Assembly (NCBI GenBank): GCA_963739985.1
Contig: CAVUCE010000021.1
Location: forward strand, 1 to 64,000
Direction of reading: 5' to 3'
From: CAVUCE01 sp963739985
GTDB taxonomy: Bacteria; Bacteroidota; Ignavibacteria; Ignavibacteriales; Ignavibacteriaceae
DNA: 64,000 nt
Shown: positions 21,359-30,297 of the stretch, piece after piece
How positions within the stretch are numbered: the stretch's first letter is position 1
How the letters are laid out: each line of letters starts with the position of its first letter
Translations under genes and position numbers: made by a program
Notes under the pieces: model-generated
The model's input: the letters and a program-made list of their open reading frames with translations, nothing else
The model's database searches: none
What the model was told of the DNA's origin: nothing

Positions 21359-22411
21359 TTATTTATTATTTGTTATTTTTTTAAATTTAAGCGCATCCGT
21401 ATCACCATCAATTACCTCAAGTTCCCCTGTTTTGCCGAAGTTGATCAGCTTAGGATCATTTACAAAAAAGAACATTGAGTTTCTAAAATAATAGACCGGG
21501 ATTTTTTCATTTGTTTTTCTTGATGTAAAAAGTAGTTGATCCCCGCTTTTAGTTATTTCTATTCGATTTCCCATTTCTGTGTGTGGGGGACCGTAAAACT
21601 GCTGATAACTGCCGACATACCGGTCGACAACTTTTTTGTCCTTTAAGGTATAGCTTATATAGTCAGGGGTTTTAGCTCTATTTCCTAAAACACGGGCAAT
21701 CGCCTGATAAGTATCAATGGCATTTTTTCTGTATTTACAAGCTGCCCCGGAGAGATTCCTCGCATCATTTAATGTTGTAGATACCTGTCCCTTGTATTGG
21801 GGGTTGGTTAGGAAATAATTGATTGCCACATCACTGTGCACTCCCTTAAAACTATCTTCGACAAACCAACTTTTCCCCCTGGCTAAATCATCCATATTTC
21901 TATAAACGGTTCTCTGATAACGCTGATTCAGAACATCAATTCTGGTTTTCATTTTTAAGTATAAGTAGTTCAGTTTATCCAGTATTGGGGCATACTTCCG
22001 GGGGATTTCTTCTGAATTTTGTGTGAGATTATTGAAGGCGATTGAGTTCAAGTCAAAGTTATCATAATATAAAGGAGCAAAAAGTGTGCTGTTAAATCCG
22101 ATGTCGTTTTTGTAATCGCTATAAGACAGCTCATTGTTGAGAATCAAGTTTTTTACAGAATCCCTTTTGATAAAACTTTCAATTACTCCGTCAGAATTCT
22201 GGATGTTTACAGCCAGTTCCAACTGGACGTTTTTGAGATTGGCGATAATCCTTTGGTTTAGTTTTCGGTTTTCATTCCAGTTATTAACCTGCAGGGCAAT
22301 CAGAATCCCGATAACGACCAATAGAATTTCCCCCAGGGCATAACGGAGATAGGCTGCCGTCTTGTTTTCAGAGGCCAGTTTGCGGCGAATATTTTTGAAG
22401 ATAGTAGGCAT
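21359..22411 (-). CDS. DUF6090 family membrane protein with extra C-terminal domain, array member 5
   Basis: At 350 residues this is the longest of the nine. It starts MPTIFKNIRRKLASENKTAAYLRYALG, the most divergent N-terminus of the array. After the TM helix and a helical domain there is an additional segment at about 265-345 (VVDRYVGSYQQFYGPPHTEMGNRIEI...DQLLFTSRKTNEKIPVYYFRNSMFFF). It resembles the DUF3471-like beta domain often fused to serine-hydrolase-type proteins; that match is by eye only. Its DNA, and that of member 4, is visibly richer in G+C than the other members, including over the conserved N-terminal codons, so it may have arrived from another array. Confidence 0.75.
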   Translation of the reverse strand: MPTIFKNIRRKLASENKTAAYLRYALGEILLVVIGILIALQVNNWNENRKLNQRIIANLKNVQLELAVNIQNSDGVIESFIKRDSVKNLILNNELSYSDYKNDIGFNSTLFAPLYYDNFDLNSIAFNNLTQNSEEIPRKYAPILDKLNYLYLKMKTRIDVLNQRYQRTVYRNMDDLARGKSWFVEDSFKGVHSDVAINYFLTNPQYKGQVSTTLNDARNLSGAACKYRKNAIDTYQAIARVLGNRAKTPDYISYTLKDKKVVDRYVGSYQQFYGPPHTEMGNRIEITKSGDQLLFTSRKTNEKIPVYYFRNSMFFFVNDPKLINFGKTGELEVIDGDTDALKFKKITNNK

Positions 22412-22413
22412 AT

Positions 22414-23151
22414 TTAGTTCGCTGTGTGTTCGATAATCTTTTCTTGTATTTTTTCAATATCATTTAATAGATCAATTTCAGATTTCTGCAGGTACAAAAA
22501 CTCATCCAACATGTTTTCAAAATCGAGTTTTTGAAATAGAGGATAATAATCTGTGCGCAGCCTGCTTTTTCCTCCACCAGGGTTATTCCCGTATCGATCC
22601 ATTTCCCGAAACGACATATAAGGCAATAAATATGGAATCATGTGATTAGTTACCCAGTCTGACGAATTATCATCTGTATTTTTGAGCCGTTTCATAGAGG
22701 CCGACCAAAACAGAAGGTTCTCTCTGAGTGCTTTATCCGATATTAAATGTAACCGCCCCGATTGCAGGATATCCTGCAAAGAATTATCAGATGGCAAATA
22801 CGATGCACTCTCGAAAGAGAAGTAAAACAGGCTATCCAGGTTATGTTTTTCCAGTTCAGACCGGGAAGCGCCCACGAGATTAATCAATACCAGGCTCGAT
22901 GCAATACTTTTTTTAAATTCACTTCTGGACGTATTGAGAAGGGCACGATTTTCAGTGAATTCTTCGTGTAAGTTCGCTTTAATATTCTCTGCTTCCCGTT
23001 GATCCAGTAGATGCTGATGCCAGCTATTCACCTGCAGGGCGATCAGAATCCCAATGACAACAAGTAAAATTTCACCAATGGCATAACGCAAATACGCCAT
23101 TACCTTGTTTTCTGAAGCGAGTTTTTTGCGGATATTTCTAAAGATCTTCAT
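22414..23151 (-). CDS. DUF6090 family membrane protein, array member 4
   Basis: The 245-residue protein starts MKIFRNIRKKLASENKVMAYLRYAIG. The residues after the TM helix are NSWHQHLLDQREAE in place of the usual NNWNE. Central motif: LQDILQSGRLHLISDKALRENLLFW. It ends IEKIQEKIIEHTAN, so the usual terminal KEL is absent. The gap to member 5 is two bases; the gap to member 3 is 54 bases. Like member 5 it is G+C-richer than the flanking copies. Confidence 0.8.
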   Translation of the reverse strand: MKIFRNIRKKLASENKVMAYLRYAIGEILLVVIGILIALQVNSWHQHLLDQREAENIKANLHEEFTENRALLNTSRSEFKKSIASSLVLINLVGASRSELEKHNLDSLFYFSFESASYLPSDNSLQDILQSGRLHLISDKALRENLLFWSASMKRLKNTDDNSSDWVTNHMIPYLLPYMSFREMDRYGNNPGGGKSRLRTDYYPLFQKLDFENMLDEFLYLQKSEIDLLNDIEKIQEKIIEHTAN

Positions 23152-23205
23152 TATTTGTATTTAATTTCTTCTAAAATTTTTTTAATTAAATCCTATGTGC
23201 TTTTG

Positions 23206-23979
23206 TTATTCTATTTCATTTAGTTCCTTATCTATATTTTTAATCAAAGCATTTGCATCTTTGTCTATTCTTTTCAAATTCGTTTCAATCTTCCAATAAT
23301 ATTGATTTTTTAAACTTCTTAAGAAATAGAGAAATTTTTTGTCATGTTTCAATTCGGCATAGTCATTAGGAATCATACGTAGATTCGAATCGATAATATT
23401 TCTACTCTTCTCGGATTTCCTCGTGTAGCTTCCGTTCCACAATGCATTAAACCTTGTATTGAAAATATTTTTACTGGCGTCATCAATAATTGAAAAATAG
23501 GTCTGTACGTCATATTTAAGATAATTGTCCGAGAACGAATAATACCCTACAATTTCATATCGTAACTTCTCATTTGAAATAAGATTTAAGTTGTAAGACT
23601 TTAAGGTTTCAAATACTTCGTTGTTTGTTGCGAGCCTCCAGGTTTGGGTAATGCGGCCAAAATCGTAGGAAAGAGAGTCATTATAGGGCAAGTTTTGTTC
23701 CATGCTAGAGAGAAGAATATCAATCGATTCCTTGGTTAATTCATACTGCTTTCCCCTGTAATTATTGTTATTTAAATCTTCGTTTAGTGTCCTCTTAAAA
23801 CCTTCCAAGAACTGTATTTCTTCATTTTTTTGTTTTCGCTGTTCATTCCAATTATTGACTTGCAGTGCAATTAAAATCCCGATAACTACAAGAATTATTT
23901 CACCAACAGCATAGCGTAAATAAGCCATTACTTTGTTTTCGGAGGCAAGTTTTTGTCTTATATTTCTAAAAATTTTCAT
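23206..23979 (-). CDS. DUF6090 family membrane protein, array member 3
   Basis: The 257-residue protein starts MKIFRNIRQKLASENKVMAYLRYAVG and has one TM helix followed by NNWNEQRKQKNEE. The central motif is FETLKSYNLNLISNEKLRYEIVGYY. It ends ALIKNIDKELNEIE, matching the shared terminal helix. It sits 20 bases after member 2 and 54 before member 4, so it is still within one operon-like run. Function unknown. Confidence 0.8.
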   Translation of the reverse strand: MKIFRNIRQKLASENKVMAYLRYAVGEIILVVIGILIALQVNNWNEQRKQKNEEIQFLEGFKRTLNEDLNNNNYRGKQYELTKESIDILLSSMEQNLPYNDSLSYDFGRITQTWRLATNNEVFETLKSYNLNLISNEKLRYEIVGYYSFSDNYLKYDVQTYFSIIDDASKNIFNTRFNALWNGSYTRKSEKSRNIIDSNLRMIPNDYAELKHDKKFLYFLRSLKNQYYWKIETNLKRIDKDANALIKNIDKELNEIE

Positions 23980-23999
23980 TATTTAAATAAATAGTGTTT

Positions 24000-24719
24000 T
24001 TAATGAAGTTCTTTTTCAATCAGCTGAATCAAATGTTTCGTTTTTTCTTGCAGGTCCCGGCAGAGATTGTAGATAGTTTGAGATACCAATTTTCTGGTTA
24101 CAAGCTGATTTTTTAGTTCCATTCGCTTTTCCGGACTGATCTTTTGGTCCCTATCAATTTGCCCATTCCTGTTCAATTTGATATTCAAGGAATTACTGGT
24201 AACAAAAGCGCCAAATTGACTATCGGTATTAAACAAATTGTCATTATTGATTACCTGTGTGACATAATCTAATCGTTGATAATACCTCACAATGGCATTT
24301 TGCAGACTATAATTTCTGATCAGCTTTTTCCCTCCAGTGTTATCCACACTAATATAACTCGTTTTGTTGGCAACAAAAGTTCTGCGTTCGCTCAAATTTT
24401 CCAGGAGAGAATTAAGTTTGTTTAAAGAAAATGAAGATGATAAAAACGAGGCAGCAGTATCAGCTTTTGCAATTTTATCTTCTTCAAATTGAAGCTGTCC
24501 GTTTATTATATCCTGCTGTAAAACTAAATCAGCCCTTATGTTTTCTAATGTGTTTTTTTCGAGCTCTTTGTTTTGAATGTTTTCCTTCCAGTTGTTTACC
24601 TGCAGTGCAATCAATATTCCAATAACTACAAGAAATATTTCACCGATAGCATAGCGTAAGTATGCCATCACTTTATTTTCAGTTGCGAGTTTCTGTCTTA
24701 CATTTCTAAATATTTTCAT
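24000..24719 (-). CDS. DUF6090 family membrane protein, array member 2
   Basis: The 239-residue protein starts MKIFRNVRQKLATENKVMAYLRYAIGEIF and has one TM helix, then NNWKENIQNKELEKN. In the central region, ISVDNTGGKKLIRNYSLQNAIVRYY keeps the shared spacing with a changed core. It ends HLIQLIEKELH. Its ATG overlaps the stop of member 1 by one base. Confidence 0.8.
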   Translation of the reverse strand: MKIFRNVRQKLATENKVMAYLRYAIGEIFLVVIGILIALQVNNWKENIQNKELEKNTLENIRADLVLQQDIINGQLQFEEDKIAKADTAASFLSSSFSLNKLNSLLENLSERRTFVANKTSYISVDNTGGKKLIRNYSLQNAIVRYYQRLDYVTQVINNDNLFNTDSQFGAFVTSNSLNIKLNRNGQIDRDQKISPEKRMELKNQLVTRKLVSQTIYNLCRDLQEKTKHLIQLIEKELH

Positions 24720-25432
24720 TATCCAATGTCTCTTTTAATTAACTTTCTAATTTCAGTAATTTTATCGAGTGCTTTTTTCCCATTTCTAACCAGGCCTCTT
24801 CTATTATCCTGGTATAATTTAAAGAGAGTTATGGTAGATGGTTTTTCAAAGAATTCTTTCGAATTTGCCGGCTTACAGTAAGCTCTCCATTTAAAGTCTG
24901 TAAAATTTTCTTTGATTAACGGAGTCCAATCTTTATTAAATGATAACTCAACATCGTTTAGAGCCTGATAAACCTGGTATAAGCTTTGGTCATAATACGA
25001 TATCAGAGCCATCTGAAGTGTTTTATCCGAGATGTTTTCCAGGCCTTTGGACTTCAACATTTCATAAGCACTGGATTGAGATCTAAAACGTTCAAAAGAG
25101 ATAATTTTTCCCATCCAATAGTTCAAACTATCATTATAATAGTTTTTTAATTTAACCTGCTCTAACAGGCGATCAGTTAAATGTATTGCCAGTTTTGTTT
25201 TAGAAAGTTCAGAGGATAATGCAACAGAGTCTTGTTCCAGGTTTTGGTCAATAAGTGAAAGAATCTCATGTTCAAAATTTGTGTCTTTTCTTTTTTCATT
25301 CCAATTGTTTACCTGCAGGGCGATGAGAATTCCGATAACAACAAGAAAGATTTCTCCAATTGCATAACGTAAATAAGCCATTACTTTATTTTCAGCTGCG
25401 AGTTTTTGCCTGACGTTTCTAAAAATTTTCAT
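24719..25432 (-). CDS. DUF6090 family membrane protein, array member 1 (first)
   Basis: The 237-residue protein starts MKIFRNVRQKLAAENKVMAYLRYAIG and has one TM helix at about 24-44, then NNWNEKRKDTN. The family (DUF6090) is recognised from its near-invariant N-terminus. Nothing is established about its biochemistry that I can name. In this copy the central motif is YEMLKSKGLENISDKTLQMALISYYD. As the first gene of the run it probably carries the array promoter in the 250-base gap upstream, which otherwise contains an intergenic repeat. I could not identify a convincing promoter box there. Confidence 0.8.
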   Translation of the reverse strand: MKIFRNVRQKLAAENKVMAYLRYAIGEIFLVVIGILIALQVNNWNEKRKDTNFEHEILSLIDQNLEQDSVALSSELSKTKLAIHLTDRLLEQVKLKNYYNDSLNYWMGKIISFERFRSQSSAYEMLKSKGLENISDKTLQMALISYYDQSLYQVYQALNDVELSFNKDWTPLIKENFTDFKWRAYCKPANSKEFFEKPSTITLFKLYQDNRRGLVRNGKKALDKITEIRKLIKRDIG

Positions 25433-25554
25433 TGTATAATAGACTCTTTATATGAATTCATTAATTATTATAACTTCTTTTAAACGAGATAAAATCCGGA
25501 GAAATCTTTTCCAACAAATGACTGACTCCTCAAAATGGCAGACACTTTTATGTA

Positions 25555-25640
25555 ATTTCGACCGGAGGGAGAAATCTCTCTTGGATAAGCCCTAAGATTT
25601 CTCAATCGTCAATTCATTCCTTCTTCAAAATGACATGTGT
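25555..25640. repeat. Intergenic repeat upstream of the DUF6090 array
   Basis: ATTTCGACCGGAGGGAGAAA followed by TCTC..., then GATTTCTC, and later TTCTTCAAAATGACA. This matches the GAGATTTCTC/AATGACA repeat family seen at 5.4, 29.6, 38.1 and 44.2 kb. It occupies the middle of the gap between the array and the next phosphatase gene. Confidence 0.5.
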
Positions 25641-25682
25641 TTTCATAGGATCACACCGTGGCGTGACCCTGCAACGAAAAGA

Positions 25683-28600
25683 TCACTTAACTTTTATAAC
25701 CACAAATGTAACATCGTCATCAGGATCTTTTTCGTTTGTCCAGCGGCTTCCTTCTTCTTTTAAATGAGAAATAATCACTTCCGGTTCTTTCTCCGCAATT
25801 TCTTCAAATTTGTTTCTCGTGCGTATATAACCAAAAATACCGTCTTTATCATTCTGCAATTCCGGCAGTCCGTCACTCATCAAAAGTATGGTATCGCCTG
25901 CTGATAAAGTCAGTTCTTTTAATTCATACGGAAAACTTTCCATAGCCCCTAGAGGCATTCCTTTCATTAAATGTTCCTCGATGGAACGATTCTCTTTTCT
26001 GTAAAGATAAACAGGGGGCATTCCCGCAGCCGACATCAATAATTTATTCTCCTTTATTTTCAACATAGTCATACACATTGCAAGGGAATGAAATTTCATC
26101 TGCTTGATGCATCTGGTCATTTCACTGAAAGTAAAGAGTATATCCGGGTTATTGGCAAAACTGTTAAATAAAGATTTGGCGGAAGTAACCATTGTACCGG
26201 CACGCATTCCGTGTCCCGTTGCATCTCCGAGAACAACAGTAAGAGTGCCGTCCATCGCTACATTAAAATCGTAATAGTCACCGCCGACTTCGGTAGCTGT
26301 TTTCATATATACGGCGATATTCAAATGAGGAAATTGAGGAATTTCTTTAGGGAGCATAGATAGTTGAAGCTGTCGTGCTTCTTCAAGTTCTTTTGTTTTG
26401 CGTGCATTCTCAGCTTCTGCAATTTGGGCGCGTAATTCTGCTTCTTTTATTGCCGCTGCGTTTCTTTCTTTATTTAATATTCTTCGCCGCTGTATTCTAT
26501 CGATTGCGAAAATAAGACCGAGGAATAATATTCCATAGAATATATAGGCCGCGGTTGTTCGGTACCAGGGCGGGGTAATAATTATTTTTAATGAAGCAAC
26601 TTTCGGATTCCAGATTCCGTCCCCGTTGGAGCCTTTTACTTTAAAAACATATTTGCCCGGCGGAAGATTCAGGTATGATGCGAATCTTCTATTTGTATAA
26701 TTCCAATTCTTATCCAGGCCCTGGAGCATATATGCAATTTTGTTTTTTGCCGGGCGAGAAAAATGAATTGATGCAAACTCAAACGAAAGGTTGTTATCTG
26801 AATAAGGTAATTCAAGTTGTTTTGCTTCGCTTATGTCTGTCTTAAGATTTAGTTCCTTCGTAAGTTTTTCAACAGGTGTTCCGGAAATACTTAAATCCGT
26901 AATTAATGGATCCGGAAGAGTTTTGTTTGCACTTCCCGGGTAAAAAGCATTCAGCCCGTTATATCCGCCGTAAAAAATTTCCCCGTCCGCAGTCATTGAA
27001 AGCGAATTATTTACGGGAAGATCATTTATTCCGTCTTTATTATCAAAGTTTATAAAACTTAACCTTCCGTTGTTATTTTTTTCATCCAGCATAGAAAGTC
27101 CTCCCGGAGTGCCGAACCATAAATTACTGTTCAGATCTTGTGTAATGAAATAAACAATGTTACTTGCAAGACCGTCTTTTTGATTTATTAACTTAAATTT
27201 TTCGGTTTCGGGATTAAAACGTATTAAGCCGCTTGGTGTAGATGCCCATATTATACCGTCCCTATCTTCAAATGAAAGAGACATATAATTTATAATTGGG
27301 AATCTTTCGGTTTTATCATCAAAACGGTAAAGTTTATAAGTGTTATCATTCAAGTTTAACCGAATTAAGCCCGTACCTAAAGTAGTAATCCACGCAGTAT
27401 TTATATATTTTCTGCTGAATTCAATATCGCTTGCTTCTTCAATTGGCGGAAAATATTTATTATTCGATTCTATTTTAATTTGTTTGTTCAGGTCAGAATA
27501 TTTTTCATCACCAATTGGTATAACTTGTATTCCATACCATTCTGAATCCGGAGGAGCCGGAACGTTAAAGGCTCCGTAATTATGGCCGATATCCGAAACG
27601 TAGTGTAGTGAATATTTTCCTGCAGGCAGTTCAACACAAGAGGGTGTAATCCGATTTTTAAATCCGCCTCCATCGTTAAATGATTTTTGTAAGGAACCGG
27701 CAGACCATATTTTTTCCCCTTTTGAATTTTCAATCCAGCCGTAGTCGAACATATTTTCATCTAGACTGGTTAATCTTCCTTCACCAAGATTTATAATTAA
27801 TACTTTGGTTTCTTTATTAAGACTGAAATCTTTTTTTAGATTTACGCCTTCGCCAACCTTCAGTAAAGCCGCAACCGGCTGATTATTTTGAACAACATTT
27901 CTTAGCTCCGACATCAAACCCGGGCTGGCTTTTTTATTTGTTGATGTAGATAGCCTGTGAAAGGTTTTTGTTGCCGGATTAAATATACTAATGCCCTGTC
28001 TGTATGCAATCCAGATATTTCCGTCAGGCCCAATTTTAATTTTATTAATATTGAAAGGCGGTCTGGTATAGGAAGTATCTTTAAAACTAAATTCTTCTTT
28101 TCCCATGTTCTTTAAATTAAACTTATATAAAGCATTGTCTGCCGAATACCATAAGTTTTCTTTTGTATCTAATATTAAATTGTTGCCCGACAAGTTTTGA
28201 ATTTTTGTGAATAGGTTAGTGCTTCTATCAAATTTAAATATGCCGCGATTTTCTTGAGATACTACAAGCTCTTTTTTATTTAATGGATTTTGAACAATAC
28301 TTTTTATTTGAGAAGTGCTTGAAGCGGAATTATTTTTATTGTTTACCGGGAAATATTGAAAAGGCTTTTTTGCAGGATCAAACCAGTACAACCCGTTTCC
28401 GTTAGTAGGGATCCAGTATATGCCGAAGTTATCTTTGTAGAAATAATTAGGTGTAAAATTAGAAATGTTTTTTGTGATCAGGGAAAAATTACTTGTACCG
28501 GGATTTGTTTCAATTATTCCATAATTGGAAGTCATAAAAATATTATTGTTGCTATCTTGGTGGAACAATCCATAATAATTATTATCTCCCCTCTGCGGAA

Positions 28601-29411
28601 ACCTGGAATGCATATCAATAGTTGTGATATCATAATTGAGAGGATTATAGATTTTTATTTCATCTTTACCCCCTAACCACAATTTCCCTGAACTATCTTC
28701 AAAAATATCCGTAATATTTTTTTGATTTAATTTAGGATTAGAAAAATAGGGCTGAAATTCATTAGCTGACGGATTGTATATAAATATTCCTTTTTCCGGG
28801 TATGGGGCTAAAAGGTTGCCGTTTTTTAGTTCGGTTAATTTATAAATATCATATACTTGGTCGAAACGAATAATTTTTCCCGAATAATCCCTGAAGTTTA
28901 TTCCCTTAAATCTTTTTGCTTTTTTATCGTATAATTGAACACCGGTAGAACTTGTACAAATCCAGAGCCTGTTCTTTGAATCTCTTAGAAAAGAAGACAC
29001 TCTTGATGAGTTTAATTGTAATCCTTCATCCATAGATATGCGGGTGAAGCTATTATCAGCCCTGTTGTATCTGCTTACATCATTATTAAATCCGCCCACA
29101 AATAAATTGCCGTTCTCATCCTCGTTTATTGAGGAAACATAATTAAAAGGCAAACTGGTCGAATCACCCGGAATATTTTTATAAACTTTAATATTATAAC
29201 CGTCATATCTATCCAATCCGTCTATTGTACCGATCCATAGGTATCCCAGGTGATCCTGGTAGGTACAAAGCACAACAGAATTTGATAATCCATCGGACAC
29301 GGAAAGTTTTTCAAAAAAATATTTATCCTGTGGTTTTAGATTACCCGCTGTTAATAGGAGTATTGTGATTATTAAAAATATTAAATGATAAAATTTATTT
29401 ATAAATGTCAT
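25683..29411 (-). CDS. Propeller-sensor SpoIIE/PP2C serine phosphatase (intact)
   Basis: The 1242-residue protein is the only complete, unbroken propeller phosphatase in the window. Order: signal sequence (1-27), propeller blades starting LGYLWIGTIDGLDRYDGYN, an inserted beta-rich domain at about 504-644 (FDYGWIENSKGEKIWS, LHYVSDIGHNYGAF), more blades, a Y_Y_Y domain at about 877-950 (YLNLPPGKYVFKVKGSN), a TM helix at about 950-972, a coiled coil (ARKTKELEEARQLQLSMLP), and SpoIIE at about 1023-1242 with GGDYYDF, GDATGHGMRAG, LMSDGLPEL and DDDVTFVVIKVK. It is probably a periplasmic sensor that controls a cytoplasmic STAS-protein phosphatase. Its PP2C domain is closest to that of the phosphatase at 10116-13961. 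Confidence 0.9.
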   Translation of the reverse strand: MTFINKFYHLIFLIITILLLTAGNLKPQDKYFFEKLSVSDGLSNSVVLCTYQDHLGYLWIGTIDGLDRYDGYNIKVYKNIPGDSTSLPFNYVSSINEDENGNLFVGGFNNDVSRYNRADNSFTRISMDEGLQLNSSRVSSFLRDSKNRLWICTSSTGVQLYDKKAKRFKGINFRDYSGKIIRFDQVYDIYKLTELKNGNLLAPYPEKGIFIYNPSANEFQPYFSNPKLNQKNITDIFEDSSGKLWLGGKDEIKIYNPLNYDITTIDMHSRFPQRGDNNYYGLFHQDSNNNIFMTSNYGIIETNPGTSNFSLITKNISNFTPNYFYKDNFGIYWIPTNGNGLYWFDPAKKPFQYFPVNNKNNSASSTSQIKSIVQNPLNKKELVVSQENRGIFKFDRSTNLFTKIQNLSGNNLILDTKENLWYSADNALYKFNLKNMGKEEFSFKDTSYTRPPFNINKIKIGPDGNIWIAYRQGISIFNPATKTFHRLSTSTNKKASPGLMSELRNVVQNNQPVAALLKVGEGVNLKKDFSLNKETKVLIINLGEGRLTSLDENMFDYGWIENSKGEKIWSAGSLQKSFNDGGGFKNRITPSCVELPAGKYSLHYVSDIGHNYGAFNVPAPPDSEWYGIQVIPIGDEKYSDLNKQIKIESNNKYFPPIEEASDIEFSRKYINTAWITTLGTGLIRLNLNDNTYKLYRFDDKTERFPIINYMSLSFEDRDGIIWASTPSGLIRFNPETEKFKLINQKDGLASNIVYFITQDLNSNLWFGTPGGLSMLDEKNNNGRLSFINFDNKDGINDLPVNNSLSMTADGEIFYGGYNGLNAFYPGSANKTLPDPLITDLSISGTPVEKLTKELNLKTDISEAKQLELPYSDNNLSFEFASIHFSRPAKNKIAYMLQGLDKNWNYTNRRFASYLNLPPGKYVFKVKGSNGDGIWNPKVASLKIIITPPWYRTTAAYIFYGILFLGLIFAIDRIQRRRILNKERNAAAIKEAELRAQIAEAENARKTKELEEARQLQLSMLPKEIPQFPHLNIAVYMKTATEVGGDYYDFNVAMDGTLTVVLGDATGHGMRAGTMVTSAKSLFNSFANNPDILFTFSEMTRCIKQMKFHSLAMCMTMLKIKENKLLMSAAGMPPVYLYRKENRSIEEHLMKGMPLGAMESFPYELKELTLSAGDTILLMSDGLPELQNDKDGIFGYIRTRNKFEEIAEKEPEVIISHLKEEGSRWTNEKDPDDDVTFVVIKVK

Positions 29412-29836
29412 AATTCGACCTTAATTTTTGAAAATTTTAATAACCTCAGTATAAAAAACTGTTTTGGATATTCCTTCCAAATAAATTTCGGGAAAAGCAT
29501 ATTTTTATTATTTATGGGATTCCCTGCCCGCCGGCAGGCAGGTTCACTTCACCCAGTTCGTTCAGAATGACAGTCTAACACTATCATGCAAAATCAAAAT
29601 ATGTCATGCTGAACGGAGTGAAGCATCTCCAGTCTATTTGCGAGATTCATGGCTCCGCCTCTTGGTTTAGCTCGATTAATTGACAACAAGTTTACATAAG
29701 TGCCGTAGGCACGGAATATTTTCTAACACCGGGTTTTCGCGAAGGGAGCCTTTGGCTTAACCCGGCTTATTGCCAAAGCAATACCACTAGCATTGAGTCC
29801 CTTCGGGACGATGCATAACTTCAAACAACAACAAAA
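29412..29836. repeat. Mixed repeat block downstream of the decayed RAYT gene
   Basis: No gene is supported here. The left part contains the GTCATTCTGAAC-type repeat in both orientations (about 29553-29571 and 29602-29631) with a GC-rich palindrome (about 29523-29542) inserted in it. The right part (29657 onward) contains palindromes GTGCCGTAGGCAC, GGGAGCCTTTGGCTTAACCC and GTCCCTTCGGGAC. A 65-base segment, 29657-29721, is identical to 30408-30472 on the other side of the pseudogene. Confidence 0.6.
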
Positions 29837-30297
29837 CTATATCAACTTATGAAACACGTACTTCTCATCATACTAAATATTAAAACTCTTCAAAAACTTC
29901 AGGTACTCTTCCCTGAATGTTCTCTTTTTATGGTGCTCTTTCTGGTTTAGAATATAATTGTAAACATTATCCAGCTGCGACTGTCCATAAGAAATACGCC
30001 ATACCCTTTCTGCCACTCAAACTTGCTTTCAGTTAATTTATTATCATTTACATATTTCGATGATTTCGCCTTAACAGTTTTCATTAACTCTGAGACAGAC
30101 ACAATAGGCTTCAAGCCAATGAGGCGGTGTACGTGGTCTTCCACTCCATTTACAATTATAGTTTTACAGCCCACTTCGTTTATCAGGTTGCCTATTACAC
30201 CAAAGAGATCCTTTCTCTAGCTATTGTTTAATATAGCTCTGCGGTATTTAACAGCAAAAACCTATTGAAGATATATCTGGTGATATGTGTTTGCCAT
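29837..30297 (-). pseudogene. Decayed RAYT-like (Y1) transposase
   Basis: This is a paralogue of the intact gene at 9063-9524, aligned over its full length from MANTYHQIYL to the C-terminal YVFHKLI. It has in-frame TAG codons just after YLQ, at the position of the conserved Trp near residue 29, and in FNI-stop-YDEKYVF. It also has a one-base shift before the tyrosine region (GVFLMDS in place of GVFSYGQS). The central part (GVEDHVHRLIGLKP, SELMKTVKAKSSKYV) is still readable. Nonsense and frameshift changes of mixed type indicate true decay, in contrast to the single-base insertions in the phosphatase genes. Confidence 0.8.

Noticed and set aside
18283..25432. DUF6090 array as a polymorphic toxin/immunity or phage cassette
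   Set aside because: No toxin domain, secretion marker, integrase or phage gene is nearby. The idea of immunity-like diversification remains only a hypothesis.
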